DNA from: Nocardioides lacusdianchii
GTDB taxonomy: Bacteria > Actinomycetota > Actinomycetes > Propionibacteriales > Nocardioidaceae
Assembly (NCBI RefSeq): GCF_020102855.1
Contig: NZ_JADHZD010000004.1
Location: 124,001-188,000, forward strand
DNA: 64,000 nucleotides
Reading direction: 5' to 3'
Shown: positions 7,781 to 16,093 of the stretch, piece by piece
Layout of the letters: every line of letters starts with the position of its first letter
Position numbering within the stretch: position 1 is the first letter of the stretch
Made by a program: the position numbers and the translations under genes
Notes under the pieces: model-generated
What the model was told of the DNA's origin: nothing
The model's input: the letters and a program-made list of their open reading frames with translations, nothing else
Databases searched by the model: none

Positions 7781-8098
7781 TCAGACGAGTCCGGGAGCGC
7801 GCGGACGCTGCGGGTGGTGGACCACGTCGGTGGAGCGTCCGGCCAGGTGCACGAGCACCTCACCGGCCCACCTGGCAGGCAGCATCAGCACGCGCGACGG
7901 CGGCAGCACCAGGAGGTGACGCGAGCCGAGCAGGGCGGTGGCCGCGGTGCCGAGCGCCGCGATGACGAGCACCGACTCCGCGGAGGTCAGGGGCGCCAGC
8001 GCGGACGCGGCGAGAGCGGAGGCGACGCCGACGAGGAGCAGCGTGAGGACGGACCGGCCCCGTGCGAGTAGCTCGCTGGCGGTCCGGGTCACGTCCAC
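7781..8098 (-). CDS. small membrane protein, DUF6412-like
   Basis: A 105-residue protein with two hydrophobic segments at about 15-36 and 44-66 and a basic C-terminal tail ending RPRAPGLV. That tail and the position just upstream of a yidC paralogue resemble DUF6412 proteins of Streptomyces and relatives; I assign this from memory of the family, so treat it as moderate. GTG starts at 8098 or 8092 are both possible, and neither has a strong SD. The adjacency suggests a substrate or accessory factor of the insertase. Confidence 0.6.
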   Translation of the reverse strand: MDVTRTASELLARGRSVLTLLLVGVASALAASALAPLTSAESVLVIAALGTAATALLGSRHLLVLPPSRVLMLPARWAGEVLVHLAGRSTDVVHHPQRPRAPGLV

Positions 8099-8132
8099 AG
8101 CGTACGCCCGGGGCGGGGCAGGTGGGCCCGGC

Positions 8133-9309
8133 TCAGCGCAGCTCGTGGGCGCCGAGGTCGGCGCGGCTCGTGGACGGGCGCCGCACCAGGCGTGCGGGGT
8201 GGGCGTACTCCCAGCGCGGGCGCCACTGGCGCGGGACTCGCACGCCCCGGTCGACCGCCGGGGAGGAGGTGCGCAGGTGGTAGTCGTCCGCGGCGGCGTC
8301 GACGAAGCCGTCCGGACCCACGCGGCGGTTGGCGCGGGCGCTGGCCGGCGGACGGCTGGTGAGCTCCCCGGGCCCGACGAGCAGGTTGTTGCGCAGGTGC
8401 GCGACGGCGCCGTCGGCGAGCGCGACGAAGGTGCCGGCCGTGCGCCGGTTGACGAAGGTGTTGTGCACAACCCACACGGTGCGGGAGCGGTGGGTGAGGC
8501 CCTCGGCGCCGTAGGACACGAGCGTCGATTTCTCCGAGCGCGGGCCCTGCACGACGACGTTGCCGGCCACGAGGGTGGCGACCACCGTTGGGCACGTCGA
8601 TGGAGTAGCTCGCGGTGGCGTCGGCGTCGTCGATCCGGTTGCCCACGATCGTGGTGCGTGCGGCCCGCGACTTGACCTCGTGGCCGACGTCGGCGCCCCA
8701 GAGCCAGCTCCCGGTGACCGTCAGCGAGCGGACCGCGCCGACGTAGAGGTTGTGGGTGTAGCCGTCACCGGCGCCGCTGCGGAAGAAGCGCGAGCGACGG
8801 ATGACGATGTCGCTGTCGGGATCGGCGCCGGTGAGGATGCCGTTCTGGTTGTCGTGGAACCAGCTGCGCGTGACGGTGAGGTCGGTGCCCTCCTGACGGA
8901 TGCCGGCGCCGTTCTGGTCCGGCACGGCGGCGCCGCTGAGCTCGATGCGGTCGACCCGTGTGCGGTCGCCGGCGACGACCCAGATCGCCTTGCCCTGGGC
9001 GCTGCGGCCCGCGGCGCGCAGGTGGGCGCGACCGCCGACGCCGCGCAGCGTGAGGTCGTCCTGGGTCCACGTGGTCACGTCGCCGTCGTACTTCCCGGCG
9101 TCGATGAGCACGGTGTCGCCGTCGCCCGCCACCGCCGCGGCCTGGCTGGGCGCGGTCAGCTCCCGGTCGGGCCCGACCCGCCACGTGCGCGGTCCGTCGT
9201 CGGCGTACGCCGTCGGGGTCAGCGCCGGGGCGGGCGCGAGGCCGAGGAGGACGAGCGTGAGGGCGAGGGCGAGTGGCTTCGAGGCTCGCTCCGCTCGCGC
9301 CTCAGCCAC
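8133..9309 (-). pseudogene. secreted right-handed parallel beta-helix protein, frameshifted
   Basis: Two adjoining frames make one protein. The first part (9309 to about 8585) starts with a signal peptide ending near AYADDG and continues into beta-helix turns with Asn/Ile ladders (for example WFHDNQNGILTG and NLYVGAVRSLTVTG). At IDVPNGG the frame breaks, and the continuation VATLVAGNVVVQG is in another frame to the stop at 8133. The shift fits one extra base (or two lost) within 8580-8590. The whole would be about 390 residues, like secreted pectate-lyase-fold proteins. It may be a true pseudogene or a sequence error. The GTG start at 9309 overlaps the mutase stop, and the first dozen codons come from the intergenic repeat. 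Confidence 0.75.
9275..9308. repeat. intergenic repeat, copy 2, running into coding sequence
   Basis: It begins GGCTTCGAGGCTCGCT and matches the repeat at 5252 with five differences in 33 bases. This copy sits at the junction of the mutase stop and the beta-helix gene start, and it encodes the basic n-region of that signal peptide. Confidence 0.6.
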
Positions 9310-10957
9310 CGAGCACGGGACCGAAGGCGACCCCGCGCAGGTCGGCCTTGATCGCGTCGAGCCGCCCCGCCGCGGAGATCCGGGCCGCGTCCACGTCCTC
9401 GTCGCCCACGGGGATGACGACCTCGAGGTAGCACTTGACCTTCGGCTCGGTGCCGCTCGGGCGGACGATGACGCGGGCGCCCTCGGCGAGCGTGTAGCGC
9501 AGGCCGTCGGTCGGGGGGAGCAGGTCGGAGCCCTCGGACAGGTCCTCGACGCGCTCCACCGCGAGCCCGCCGAGGGTGCTCGGCGGCGTGGCGCGCAGGC
9601 GCTCCATGGTGGCGGGGATGTCAGCGAGGTCCTCGAAGCGCACCGAGAGCTGGTCGGTGGCGTGCAGGCCGTGCTCGCGCGAGATGTCGTCGAGGATGTC
9701 GGGCAGCCCGCGACCGTCGGCCTTGGCAGCGGCGGCGAGCTCGCAGACCAGCAGCAGGGCGGAGACGCCGTCCTTGTCGCGGACGTGCTCGGGGTCGCAG
9801 CAGTAGCCCAGCGCCTCCTCGTAGCCGAAGGCCAGGCCCTCGACGCGACCGATCCACTTGAAGCCGGTCAGGGTCTCCTCGTGGGGCTGCCCCGCGGCGG
9901 CGGCCATCTTGCCCAGCAGGCTCGAGGACACGATCGAGTTGGCGAAGACGCCGGTGGCGCCGCGGTCGATGAGGTGGTGGGCGAGCAGGGCGCCGACCTC
10001 GTCGCCGCGCAGCATCCGCCAGCCGTGGGCGTCCGGCACGGCCACCGCGCAGCGGTCGGCGTCGGGGTCGTTGGCCACGACCAGGTCGGCGCGGTGCTCG
10101 GCCGCGAGCGCCATGGCGAGGTCCATCGCGCCCGGCTCCTCGGGGTTCGGGAAGGAGACCGTGGGGAAGTCGGGGTCGGGGTGCTCCTGCTGCTCCACGA
10201 CGTGGGGCGCGTCGAAGCCGGCCGTCTCGAGCACCTGCGCCACGGTCGTGCCGCCGACGCCGTGCAGCGGGGTGTAGACGATGGAGAGGTCGCGCGGACC
10301 GTCCTGGGCGAGGCCGGCGACGGTGTCGAGGTAGTTGTCGACGATGTCCTCGCCCACGACCCGGCCCGCGTCGCCGCGGGGGAGGTCGGTCAGCGGACCG
10401 ACGGCGGCGATCCGCTCGGCGATCTCCACGTCGGCCGGCGGCACGATCTGGCTGCCGTCGCCGAGGTAGACCTTGTAGCCGTTGTCCTGCGGCGGGTTGT
10501 GGCTCGCGGTGACCATCACCCCGGCCGCGCAGCCGAGCTCGCGGATCGCGTAGGCGAGCAGTGGGGTGGGGAGCGTGCGGGGCATCACCAGGGCCTTGAG
10601 GCCGGCGCCGGTCATGATCTCGGCGGTGTCGCGGGCGAAGACGTCGGAGTTGTGGCGGGCGTCGAAGCCGATGACCACGGACCCGCCGGCGTGGCCGGTG
10701 TCCTTGAGGTACGCCGCGAGGCCGGCCGCCGCGCGCGTGACCACGACGCGGTTCATCCGGTTCGGGCCGGCGCCGAGCGCGCCGCGCAGGCCCGCCGTGC
10801 CGAACTCGAGGGTGCCGGCGAAGCGATCGGCCAGGTCGGTCACCTCGCCGCGCTCTGCGGCGTCGACGAGGGCCTCGAGCTCGGCGCGGGTGTGCTCGTC
10901 GGGGTCCTCGGCGGCCCAGGCGCGGGCCTGCTCGAGCAGGGGGGTCAGGTCGGTCAT
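9302..10957 (-). CDS. phosphohexomutase (phosphoglucomutase/phosphomannomutase family)
   Basis: A 551-residue alpha-D-phosphohexomutase. The phosphoserine motif TASHNPP has Ser152, the Mg-binding loop is DPDADR, and the C-terminal phosphate site is RPSGTEPK. It interconverts 1- and 6-phosphates of glucose or mannose in the cytoplasm; its length matches the PgcA-like group that acts on glucose phosphates, but substrate choice cannot be read from the sequence. The ATG at 10957 is supported by a TAGCGT -10 box (10965-10970) seven bases upstream, implying a leaderless mRNA. The beta-helix gene follows with an overlapping start. Confidence 0.93.
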   Translation of the reverse strand: MTDLTPLLEQARAWAAEDPDEHTRAELEALVDAAERGEVTDLADRFAGTLEFGTAGLRGALGAGPNRMNRVVVTRAAAGLAAYLKDTGHAGGSVVIGFDARHNSDVFARDTAEIMTGAGLKALVMPRTLPTPLLAYAIRELGCAAGVMVTASHNPPQDNGYKVYLGDGSQIVPPADVEIAERIAAVGPLTDLPRGDAGRVVGEDIVDNYLDTVAGLAQDGPRDLSIVYTPLHGVGGTTVAQVLETAGFDAPHVVEQQEHPDPDFPTVSFPNPEEPGAMDLAMALAAEHRADLVVANDPDADRCAVAVPDAHGWRMLRGDEVGALLAHHLIDRGATGVFANSIVSSSLLGKMAAAAGQPHEETLTGFKWIGRVEGLAFGYEEALGYCCDPEHVRDKDGVSALLLVCELAAAAKADGRGLPDILDDISREHGLHATDQLSVRFEDLADIPATMERLRATPPSTLGGLAVERVEDLSEGSDLLPPTDGLRYTLAEGARVIVRPSGTEPKVKCYLEVVIPVGDEDVDAARISAAGRLDAIKADLRGVAFGPVLGG

Positions 10958-10964
10958 GGGGCGC

Positions 10965-10970
10965 ACGCTA
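10965..10970 (-). promoter_or_regulatory. -10 box, leaderless start of the phosphohexomutase
   Basis: TAGCGT on the minus strand with seven bases between it and the ATG at 10957, which places the transcript start at or next to the start codon. Confidence 0.55.
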
Positions 10971-11009
10971 TCGGGCGTGGCTGTCGGTGGGCGCTGTCAG
11001 GATCTGCCC

Positions 11010-11381
11010 ATGATCGATCACCTGGGCATCAACTGCACCGACCTGCAGCGCGCGGCGACGTTCTACGACCGGGTCCTGGGCGTGCTGGGCCATCGCCGGG
11101 TCATGGACGTGGGAGTGGCCATCGGCTACGGCACCGACGAGCCGGACTTCTGGATCAGCACCTTCGACGGGATCGGGCCCAACCGTGAGGTCCATGTCGC
11201 CTTCCGTGCACGCGACGCGGCAGCGGTGCGGGCGTGGCACGCCGAGGCCGTCGCTGCCGGCGCCGAGTCACTGCACGAGCCGCGGCTCTGGCCGGAGTAC
11301 CACCCCGGCTACTTCGGCGCCTTCGTCCGCGACACCGAGGGCAACAACATCGAGGCGGTCTGCCACACCGGCGACTCCTGA
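11010..11381 (+). CDS. VOC-family (glyoxalase/dioxygenase fold) protein
   Basis: A 123-residue single-module protein with the paired beta-alpha-beta-beta-beta pattern: MIDHLGINCTDLQRAATFY at the start and the second half ending in GAFVRDTEGNNIEAVCH. Candidate metal ligands are His4, a central His (REVHVAF) and the late Glu of NNIEAV. Related proteins act as lyases, dioxygenases or resistance proteins; the substrate here is not deducible. The SD CAGGA lies seven bases before the ATG. It is divergent from the phosphohexomutase, with 52 bases between starts. Confidence 0.85.
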   Translation: MIDHLGINCTDLQRAATFYDRVLGVLGHRRVMDVGVAIGYGTDEPDFWISTFDGIGPNREVHVAFRARDAAAVRAWHAEAVAAGAESLHEPRLWPEYHPGYFGAFVRDTEGNNIEAVCHTGDS

Positions 11382-11385
11382 CGGT

Positions 11386-11391
11386 TAGCGT
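11386..11391 (+). promoter_or_regulatory. -10 box, leaderless start of the MOSC gene
   Basis: TAGCGT followed after six bases by GTG 11398. This favours 11398 over the in-frame GTG at 11392. Confidence 0.5.
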
Positions 11392-11397
11392 GTGCGC

Positions 11398-12042
11398 GTG
11401 CCAGCCGCCGTCCGCTCCGTCAGTGCAGGCAGCCCCGAGCCGGTCCCGGGGCTCAAGCGCCCCAGCGGCATCCGCAAGCGCCCGGTCGAGGTGATCGAGG
11501 TGCGCGACCCCGGCCCGAAGCGAGGTGGGCTCGGCAGTGGCGTGGTCGGCGACGCGATCATCAGCCGCAAGCACCACGGCGGCACGACCCAGGCGGTCTA
11601 CGCCGTCGCGCGGGAGGAGCTCGACTGGTGGGGCGACCACCTCGGTCGCGAGCTGCCCGACGGAATGTTCGGTGAGAACCTCACCACGACCGATCTGGAG
11701 GTCGACACCGCCGAGGTGGGCGAGCTGTGGCGCGTCGGCGGCACGTTGCTCGAGGTGTGCGGCCCCCGCATCCCCTGCGCGACCTTCGCCAAGCACATGG
11801 CCGAGCGGGCATGGGTGCGCCGCTTCGCGGAGCGAGGACTCACCGGGGCCTACCTCGCGGTCCGCGAGCCGGGAGCCGTCAGGGCCGGAGACCCGGTCGA
11901 GGTGGTGCACCGGCCCGGGCACGGGCTGAGGCTGCCGATGTACTTCCGGGCACTGATGGGCGACAAGGAGCTGGCCGCCGTCCTGCTGGACGCGCAGGTG
12001 CTGCCGCAGGTCGAGCACGACTGGCTGGCCTCGCGCCAGTGA
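11398..12042 (+). CDS. MOSC domain protein
   Basis: A 214-residue protein with the MOSC core: DAIISRKHHGGTTQAVYAVA, then GMFGENLTT and the conserved cysteine in CGPRIPC. MOSC proteins (YiiM-like) carry sulfur on that Cys or bind molybdenum cofactor and reduce N-hydroxylated compounds. GTG 11392 is an alternative start six bases upstream; 11398 is preferred because of the -10 box. It is convergent with tpx. Confidence 0.88.
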   Translation: MPAAVRSVSAGSPEPVPGLKRPSGIRKRPVEVIEVRDPGPKRGGLGSGVVGDAIISRKHHGGTTQAVYAVAREELDWWGDHLGRELPDGMFGENLTTTDLEVDTAEVGELWRVGGTLLEVCGPRIPCATFAKHMAERAWVRRFAERGLTGAYLAVREPGAVRAGDPVEVVHRPGHGLRLPMYFRALMGDKELAAVLLDAQVLPQVEHDWLASRQ

Positions 12043-12094
12043 CGTCGGGGCGACGTCCCGGTGCGAGACCAGCCGGCCGGTGCGAGCAGGTGGG

Positions 12095-12592
12095 TCAGGA
12101 CAGCGCGGCGACCGCGGCGTCGTAGTCGGGCTCCTGGCCGATCGCGTCGGTGAGCTGGGTGTGCAGCACGGTGCGGTCGGTGTCGAGGACGACGACCGCG
12201 CGGGCCAGCAGGCCCTGCCAGCCGCCGTCGGCCATCGCGACGCCGTAGTCCTGGCCGAAGCTGGAGCGGAAGGCCGAGCCGACCTCGACGGCCTCGATGC
12301 CCTCGGCACCGCAGAAGCGGGCCTGGGCCAGCGGGAGGTCGACCGAGACGTTGACGACCGTGGTGTTGTCGAGGCCGGCGGCGAGCTCGTTGAACTTGCG
12401 CACGCTCGCCTGGCACACGCCGGTGTCGATGCTGGGGAAGATGTTGAGCACGACGCGCTTGCCGGCCGCGTCGGCGTCGGTGACGGGCTGGAACTTCAGT
12501 CCCACCAGGTCCCAGCCGGGTGCCTGCGAGCCGACCGCGGGGAGCTCGCCCACGGTGTTGACGGTGTTGTCGCCGAGTTGTGTGGTTGCCAT
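12095..12592 (-). CDS. tpx: thiol peroxidase
   Basis: A 165-residue atypical 2-Cys peroxiredoxin that reduces hydrogen and alkyl peroxides with thioredoxin. The peroxidatic cysteine is in SIDTGVCQASVR (Cys60) and the resolving one in ARFCGAEG (Cys94), matching E. coli Tpx C61 and C95. The length is typical. The ATG is preceded by TAGGTT (12599-12604) with six bases between, so the mRNA is probably leaderless. It is divergent from the DUF2252 gene. Confidence 0.97.
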   Translation of the reverse strand: MATTQLGDNTVNTVGELPAVGSQAPGWDLVGLKFQPVTDADAAGKRVVLNIFPSIDTGVCQASVRKFNELAAGLDNTTVVNVSVDLPLAQARFCGAEGIEAVEVGSAFRSSFGQDYGVAMADGGWQGLLARAVVVLDTDRTVLHTQLTDAIGQEPDYDAAVAALS

Positions 12593-12598
12593 GGCGCA

Positions 12599-12604
12599 AA
12601 CCTA
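12599..12604 (-). promoter_or_regulatory. -10 box, leaderless start of tpx
   Basis: TAGGTT on the minus strand, six bases upstream of the ATG. Confidence 0.55.
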
Positions 12605-12655
12605 GCCGCCCCGCACACCCCGGTCGTACGCCACGGGTCACGGGTGGACGGCCCC

Positions 12656-12661
12656 TAGAGT
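12656..12661 (+). promoter_or_regulatory. -10 box, leaderless start of the DUF2252 gene
   Basis: TAGAGT on the plus strand, six bases upstream of ATG 12668. Confidence 0.55.
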
Positions 12662-12667
12662 GCCCCC

Positions 12668-13978
12668 ATGGCCGCCACCGACCGCACCGCCGTGATCGTC
12701 GACGTGCTCCGCGACGCCTTCGCCCCGCTCATGCGGGCCGATCCGGCTGCCTTCCGGGCCAAGTACCGCAAGATGGCCCGCGACCCGCACGCGTTCTACC
12801 GCGGCACCGCGTGCCTGTTCTACAGCGACGTCACGGCCGAGGCCGACGACTGGTCGCGCCACGGCGCCGAGCGGATCTGGATCCACGGCGACCTCCACGT
12901 GGAGAACTTCGGCACCTACCTCAACTCCGACGGCCGGCTGGTCTTCGACATCAACGACTTCGACGAGGCCTACCTCGGCCGCTTCACGTGGGACCTCCAG
13001 CGCTTCGCCGCGAGCCTGGCGCTGGTCGCCTGGCAGAAGGCGCTGCCCGAGGACGCGATCCGCAAGCTCATCGCCCACTACGTCCGCTCCTACCTCGCGC
13101 AGGTCAACCACTACGTCGCCTCCGACTCCGACGACGACTTCGAGATCACCCTCGACACCGCCCACGGACCGGTGCTCATCGCGCTGGAGGAGGCACGGGC
13201 GATGCGGCGCGCCGACCTGCTCGACGGCATGACGGTGATGCAGAAGGGCATCCGGAAGTTCGCCGATGACGCCTCCACGCGCCGGCTGCCGCGCGAGGAG
13301 CGCACCGAGGTGGTGGCCGCCTTCCGCGCCTACCTCGACACCATCCCGGAGTCCAAGCGCTTCGACCGCGAGCTCTTCTACGAGCTGCGCGACGTCGTGG
13401 GCAAGTCCGGCTTCGGCATCGGCAGCGCAGGGCTGCCGGCGTACAACGTGCTGCTCGAGGGCTACAGCCAGGCCCTCGACAACGACGTCGTGCTCAGCAT
13501 GAAGCAGGCCAACATCCCCGCGGTGGGCCGCTTCGTCGACACCAGCGACGTCGACGCCTACTTCGACCACGAGGGGCACCGCACGTCGGTCAGCCAGCGC
13601 GCCCTGCAGGTGCACACCGACCCGCTGCTCGGGCACACGCAGATCGGCGGCGTCGGCTACGTCGTCTCCGAGGTCTCGCCCTACGAGGTCGACCTCGACT
13701 GGGGGGAGATCAACGAGCCCGCCGACATGCGTGCCGTCGTCGAGCTGCTCGGCCGGGCGACGGCGAAGATCCACTGCGCGTCCGACGAGGACAGCGACCA
13801 GGACCTCATCGACTTCCAGGTCGAGGAGGCCATCGCGAAGTCCCTCGAGGGCCGCCGCAACGACTACGTCGCCTGGCTGGGCGACTGGGGCATCGCGTAC
13901 GCCGAGCGGGTGCGCCAGGACCACGCACTGTTCGTCGACGCCTTCCGCGAGGGCCGGGTCGGCATCGCCGCCACCTGA
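12668..13978 (+). CDS. DUF2252 protein (kinase-like fold)
   Basis: A 436-residue protein of the DUF2252 family. It shows the family's YRGTACLFY segment, the kinase-like catalytic pattern WIHGDLHVENFG (HGDxHxxN, about 77-88) and the DINDFDEA metal-binding segment that follows. That arrangement resembles aminoglycoside phosphotransferase-type kinases, so a small-molecule phosphotransfer role is plausible but unproven. The start is fixed by a leaderless -10 box. It is a monocistronic gene with tpx divergent upstream and an aldo/keto reductase convergent downstream. Confidence 0.88.
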   Translation: MAATDRTAVIVDVLRDAFAPLMRADPAAFRAKYRKMARDPHAFYRGTACLFYSDVTAEADDWSRHGAERIWIHGDLHVENFGTYLNSDGRLVFDINDFDEAYLGRFTWDLQRFAASLALVAWQKALPEDAIRKLIAHYVRSYLAQVNHYVASDSDDDFEITLDTAHGPVLIALEEARAMRRADLLDGMTVMQKGIRKFADDASTRRLPREERTEVVAAFRAYLDTIPESKRFDRELFYELRDVVGKSGFGIGSAGLPAYNVLLEGYSQALDNDVVLSMKQANIPAVGRFVDTSDVDAYFDHEGHRTSVSQRALQVHTDPLLGHTQIGGVGYVVSEVSPYEVDLDWGEINEPADMRAVVELLGRATAKIHCASDEDSDQDLIDFQVEEAIAKSLEGRRNDYVAWLGDWGIAYAERVRQDHALFVDAFREGRVGIAAT

Positions 13979-13999
13979 CCCTCGCGGGCTGCCTGCGCC

Positions 14000-14977
14000 T
14001 CAGGCGTCGATGCTGGACATGTCGGGGTAGCGCTGCCCGACGACGGCGTCGCGCGGGACGGCCTGCTCGAGGGAGGCGAGGTCGTCGGCGGTGAGCTCGA
14101 CGTCGGCGGCACCGACGTTCTCCTCGAGGTAGCGCACGCGCTTGGTGCCCGGGATGGGCACGACGTCGTCGCCCTGCGCCAGGACCCAGGCGAGCGCGAG
14201 CTGGCCGGGCGTGCAGCCCTTGGCAGCCGCGATCTCGCGGACCTTGTCCACCAGCGCGAGGTTGGCGTCGAGCGCCTCGCCCTGGAACCGCGGGTTGGAG
14301 CTGCGGAAGTCGCCGTCCTCGAGTGAGCCGGTGCCGATCGCGCCGGTGAGGATGCCGCGTCCGAGCGGGGAGTAGGGCACCAGACCGATGCCGAGGCCAC
14401 GGATCGTGGGCAGGATCTCGTCCTCGAGGTCGCGGGTGAAGAGGGAGTACTCGGTCTGGAGCGCGGTGATCGGGTGCACCGCGTGCGCCCGGCGGATCGT
14501 GTCGGCGCCGGCCTCGGACAGCCCGAGGTGCCGGACCTTGCCGGCCTCGACGAGCCCGGCCATCGCGCCGACGGTCTCCTCGATCGGGACGGTCCGGTCG
14601 ACGCGGTGCTGGTAGTAGAGGTCGATGTGGTCCACGCCGAGCCGCTGGAGGCTGGCATCGCACGCCCGTGCGACGTAGTCGGGGGACCCGTTGATCCCGA
14701 CCCAGCTGCCGTCGGGGTTGCGCTCGTTGCCGAACTTGGTGGCCAGCTGCACCTCGTCGCGGCGCCCGGCGATCGCGCGCCCGACCAGCTGCTCGTTGGT
14801 GAAGGGGCCGTACATGTCGGCGGTGTCGAGGAAGGTGACGCCCAGGTCGAGGGCGCGGCGGACGGTGTCGATCCCGGTCTGCTCGTCGGTGGTGCCGTAG
14901 AACTCCGACATCCCCATGCAGCCGAGGCCGAGGGCCGAGACGGTCAGGGAGCCGATCTGTCGCTTCTGGATGCTCAT
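14000..14977 (-). CDS. aldo/keto reductase
   Basis: A 325-residue NADPH-dependent carbonyl reductase. The catalytic tetrad is visible as Asp51 and Tyr56 (FLDTADMYG), Lys81 (LATKFG) and His124 (YYQHRVD); [11 protein letters not shown] near the C-terminus binds the NADPH phosphate. It belongs to the YajO/AKR13-like group. ATG 14977 is preferred over longer starts because a MerR-type promoter ends seven bases before it. It lies downstream of the merR-type gene on the same strand and has its own operator, so it is probably the regulator's target. The substrate is unknown. Confidence 0.92.
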   Translation of the reverse strand: MSIQKRQIGSLTVSALGLGCMGMSEFYGTTDEQTGIDTVRRALDLGVTFLDTADMYGPFTNEQLVGRAIAGRRDEVQLATKFGNERNPDGSWVGINGSPDYVARACDASLQRLGVDHIDLYYQHRVDRTVPIEETVGAMAGLVEAGKVRHLGLSEAGADTIRRAHAVHPITALQTEYSLFTRDLEDEILPTIRGLGIGLVPYSPLGRGILTGAIGTGSLEDGDFRSSNPRFQGEALDANLALVDKVREIAAAKGCTPGQLALAWVLAQGDDVVPIPGTKRVRYLEENVGAADVELTADDLASLEQAVPRDAVVGQRYPDMSSIDA

Positions 14978-14984
14978 GCCCTCC

Positions 14985-15015
14985 ACCCTGCTCCTTGGAG
15001 CGCGCTCCAAGTCAA
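14985..15015 (-). promoter_or_regulatory. MerR-type promoter/operator of the aldo/keto reductase
   Basis: On the minus strand a -35 TTGACT (15010-15015) and -10 CAGGGT (14985-14990) are separated by 19 bases instead of 17. The spacer region contains an 18-bp perfect palindrome CTTGGAGCGCGCTCCAAG (14994-15011). A long spacer with a centred palindrome is the signature of MerR-family promoters, which the regulator untwists to activate. Confidence 0.85.
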
Positions 15016-15020
15016 GGGGC

Positions 15021-15395
15021 TCACGAGGCGGGGTTCACCCTGTTCTCGTACAGCGCGATCTTGTGGTCGATCGCCCGCAGGTGGGAGGAGACCTCGGCCA
15101 GCTGGTGCTCGACCAGCTCGCGGTGCGCGAGCAGCAGCGCGAGCCGCTCGGCCTCGTTGCCGTCGCCCTCGCGCACCAGGGCTGCGTAGCGGCGTACGTC
15201 GCGGATCGGCATGCCCGTGGCGCGCAGGCGGGTGACCATCTGGATCCAGCGCAGGTCCTCGTCGGTGTAGCGGCGGTGCCCCGACGGGGCGCGCTCGACC
15301 GAGTGCAGGAGCAGGCCGTCGCGCTCGTAGTAGCGAAGGGTGTGCGCCGTCAGGCCGGTCTGCTCGGCCGCCTCGGCGATGCTCAGGCTCGTCAC
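15021..15395 (-). CDS. MerR-family transcriptional regulator
   Basis: A 124-residue protein with the winged-helix domain [26 protein letters not shown] at the N-terminus and a coiled-coil helix at about 78-118. No metal-binding cysteine pair is present near the C-terminus, so it is not a metal sensor of the MerR/CueR kind; it fits the small HTH-type group found next to aldo/keto reductases. Operators lie before its own gene and before the reductase. The ATG at 15395 is six bases from the -10, so its mRNA is probably leaderless. Confidence 0.92.
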   Translation of the reverse strand: MTSLSIAEAAEQTGLTAHTLRYYERDGLLLHSVERAPSGHRRYTDEDLRWIQMVTRLRATGMPIRDVRRYAALVREGDGNEAERLALLLAHRELVEHQLAEVSSHLRAIDHKIALYENRVNPAS

Positions 15396-15401
15396 CCGAC
15401 C

Positions 15402-15432
15402 AGTCTCCGCCTTGCAGCGCGCTCGAAGTCAA
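15402..15432 (-). promoter_or_regulatory. MerR-type promoter/operator of the merR gene itself
   Basis: The minus strand has TTGACT (15427-15432), a 19-base spacer and GAGACT (15402-15407). The palindrome CTTCGAGCGCGCTGCAAG resembles the reductase operator but has two mismatched pairs, which suggests weaker autoregulation. Confidence 0.75.
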
Positions 15433-15472
15433 GGTCGAGGTCGAGGAGGCGCCCGGCTTGTGCGGGCACGGC

Positions 15473-15478
15473 TAGTTT
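15473..15478 (+). promoter_or_regulatory. -10 box, leaderless start of the 15485 gene
   Basis: TAGTTT on the plus strand, six bases upstream of ATG 15485. Confidence 0.5.
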
Positions 15479-15484
15479 CGGGGC

Positions 15485-16075
15485 ATGAGCGCATCTCGGC
15501 GGGACCTGGTCGTCACGGCCGCGGTGGCGGGGCCGGGCCTCGTGCTGGCCGCGGCCGGGCTGTTCCACCCCCACTCGCTGTCCTGGGCCACCGCGCCGCG
15601 CTGGACCCTGCTGCACGTCGCCGGCCTGTTCGTGTTCCCCCTGGTCGGCGTGGCGCTGATGTGGCTGGTGCGGGGACGCCCGGACCCCGTCGCCTGGCTG
15701 GTGCGCGTCAGCGCCTTCGTGTACGCCACGGCGTACACGGCGCTCGACGTCATCAGCGGGATCAGCGCGGGTTACGTGACCTGGCGGTTGGGCGAGGGCG
15801 TGGCCCGGCCGGACGAGGTGCGCCACCTCTTCGCCATCGGGGGCCGCCTCGGTGAGGTGGGCTCCTGGGCGCTGGTCGCGTGTGCCGTGGTCGTGGCCGT
15901 CGACGCCCTGCGGCGGACCGGGCGGCTCGCGCTGCCGGGCCTGCTGCTGGTGCCCGGCGCATGGCTGGTGCACACGGACCACATCTTCGCGCCGACCGGG
16001 GTCGTCGGGATGGCGCTGGTCGGGCTTGCCAGCGGGTGGCTCGCCTACGCGAGATCGGCGACACTGAGGCCCTGA
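15485..16075 (+). CDS. six-helix membrane protein of unknown function
   Basis: A 196-residue hydrophobic protein with about six membrane segments (near 9-29, 38-60, 67-88, 118-137, 145-160 and 164-185). Conserved-looking polar spots inside the membrane include HPHSL at the first loop and HTDHIF before the last helix. I do not recognise a family. It is divergent from the merR gene, with 89 bases between starts, and is followed by the PASTA protein after 18 bases, so the two are probably co-transcribed. Confidence 0.7.
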   Translation: MSASRRDLVVTAAVAGPGLVLAAAGLFHPHSLSWATAPRWTLLHVAGLFVFPLVGVALMWLVRGRPDPVAWLVRVSAFVYATAYTALDVISGISAGYVTWRLGEGVARPDEVRHLFAIGGRLGEVGSWALVACAVVVAVDALRRTGRLALPGLLLVPGAWLVHTDHIFAPTGVVGMALVGLASGWLAYARSATLRP

Positions 16076-16093
16076 AGGTCGGAGAGCCCACCG

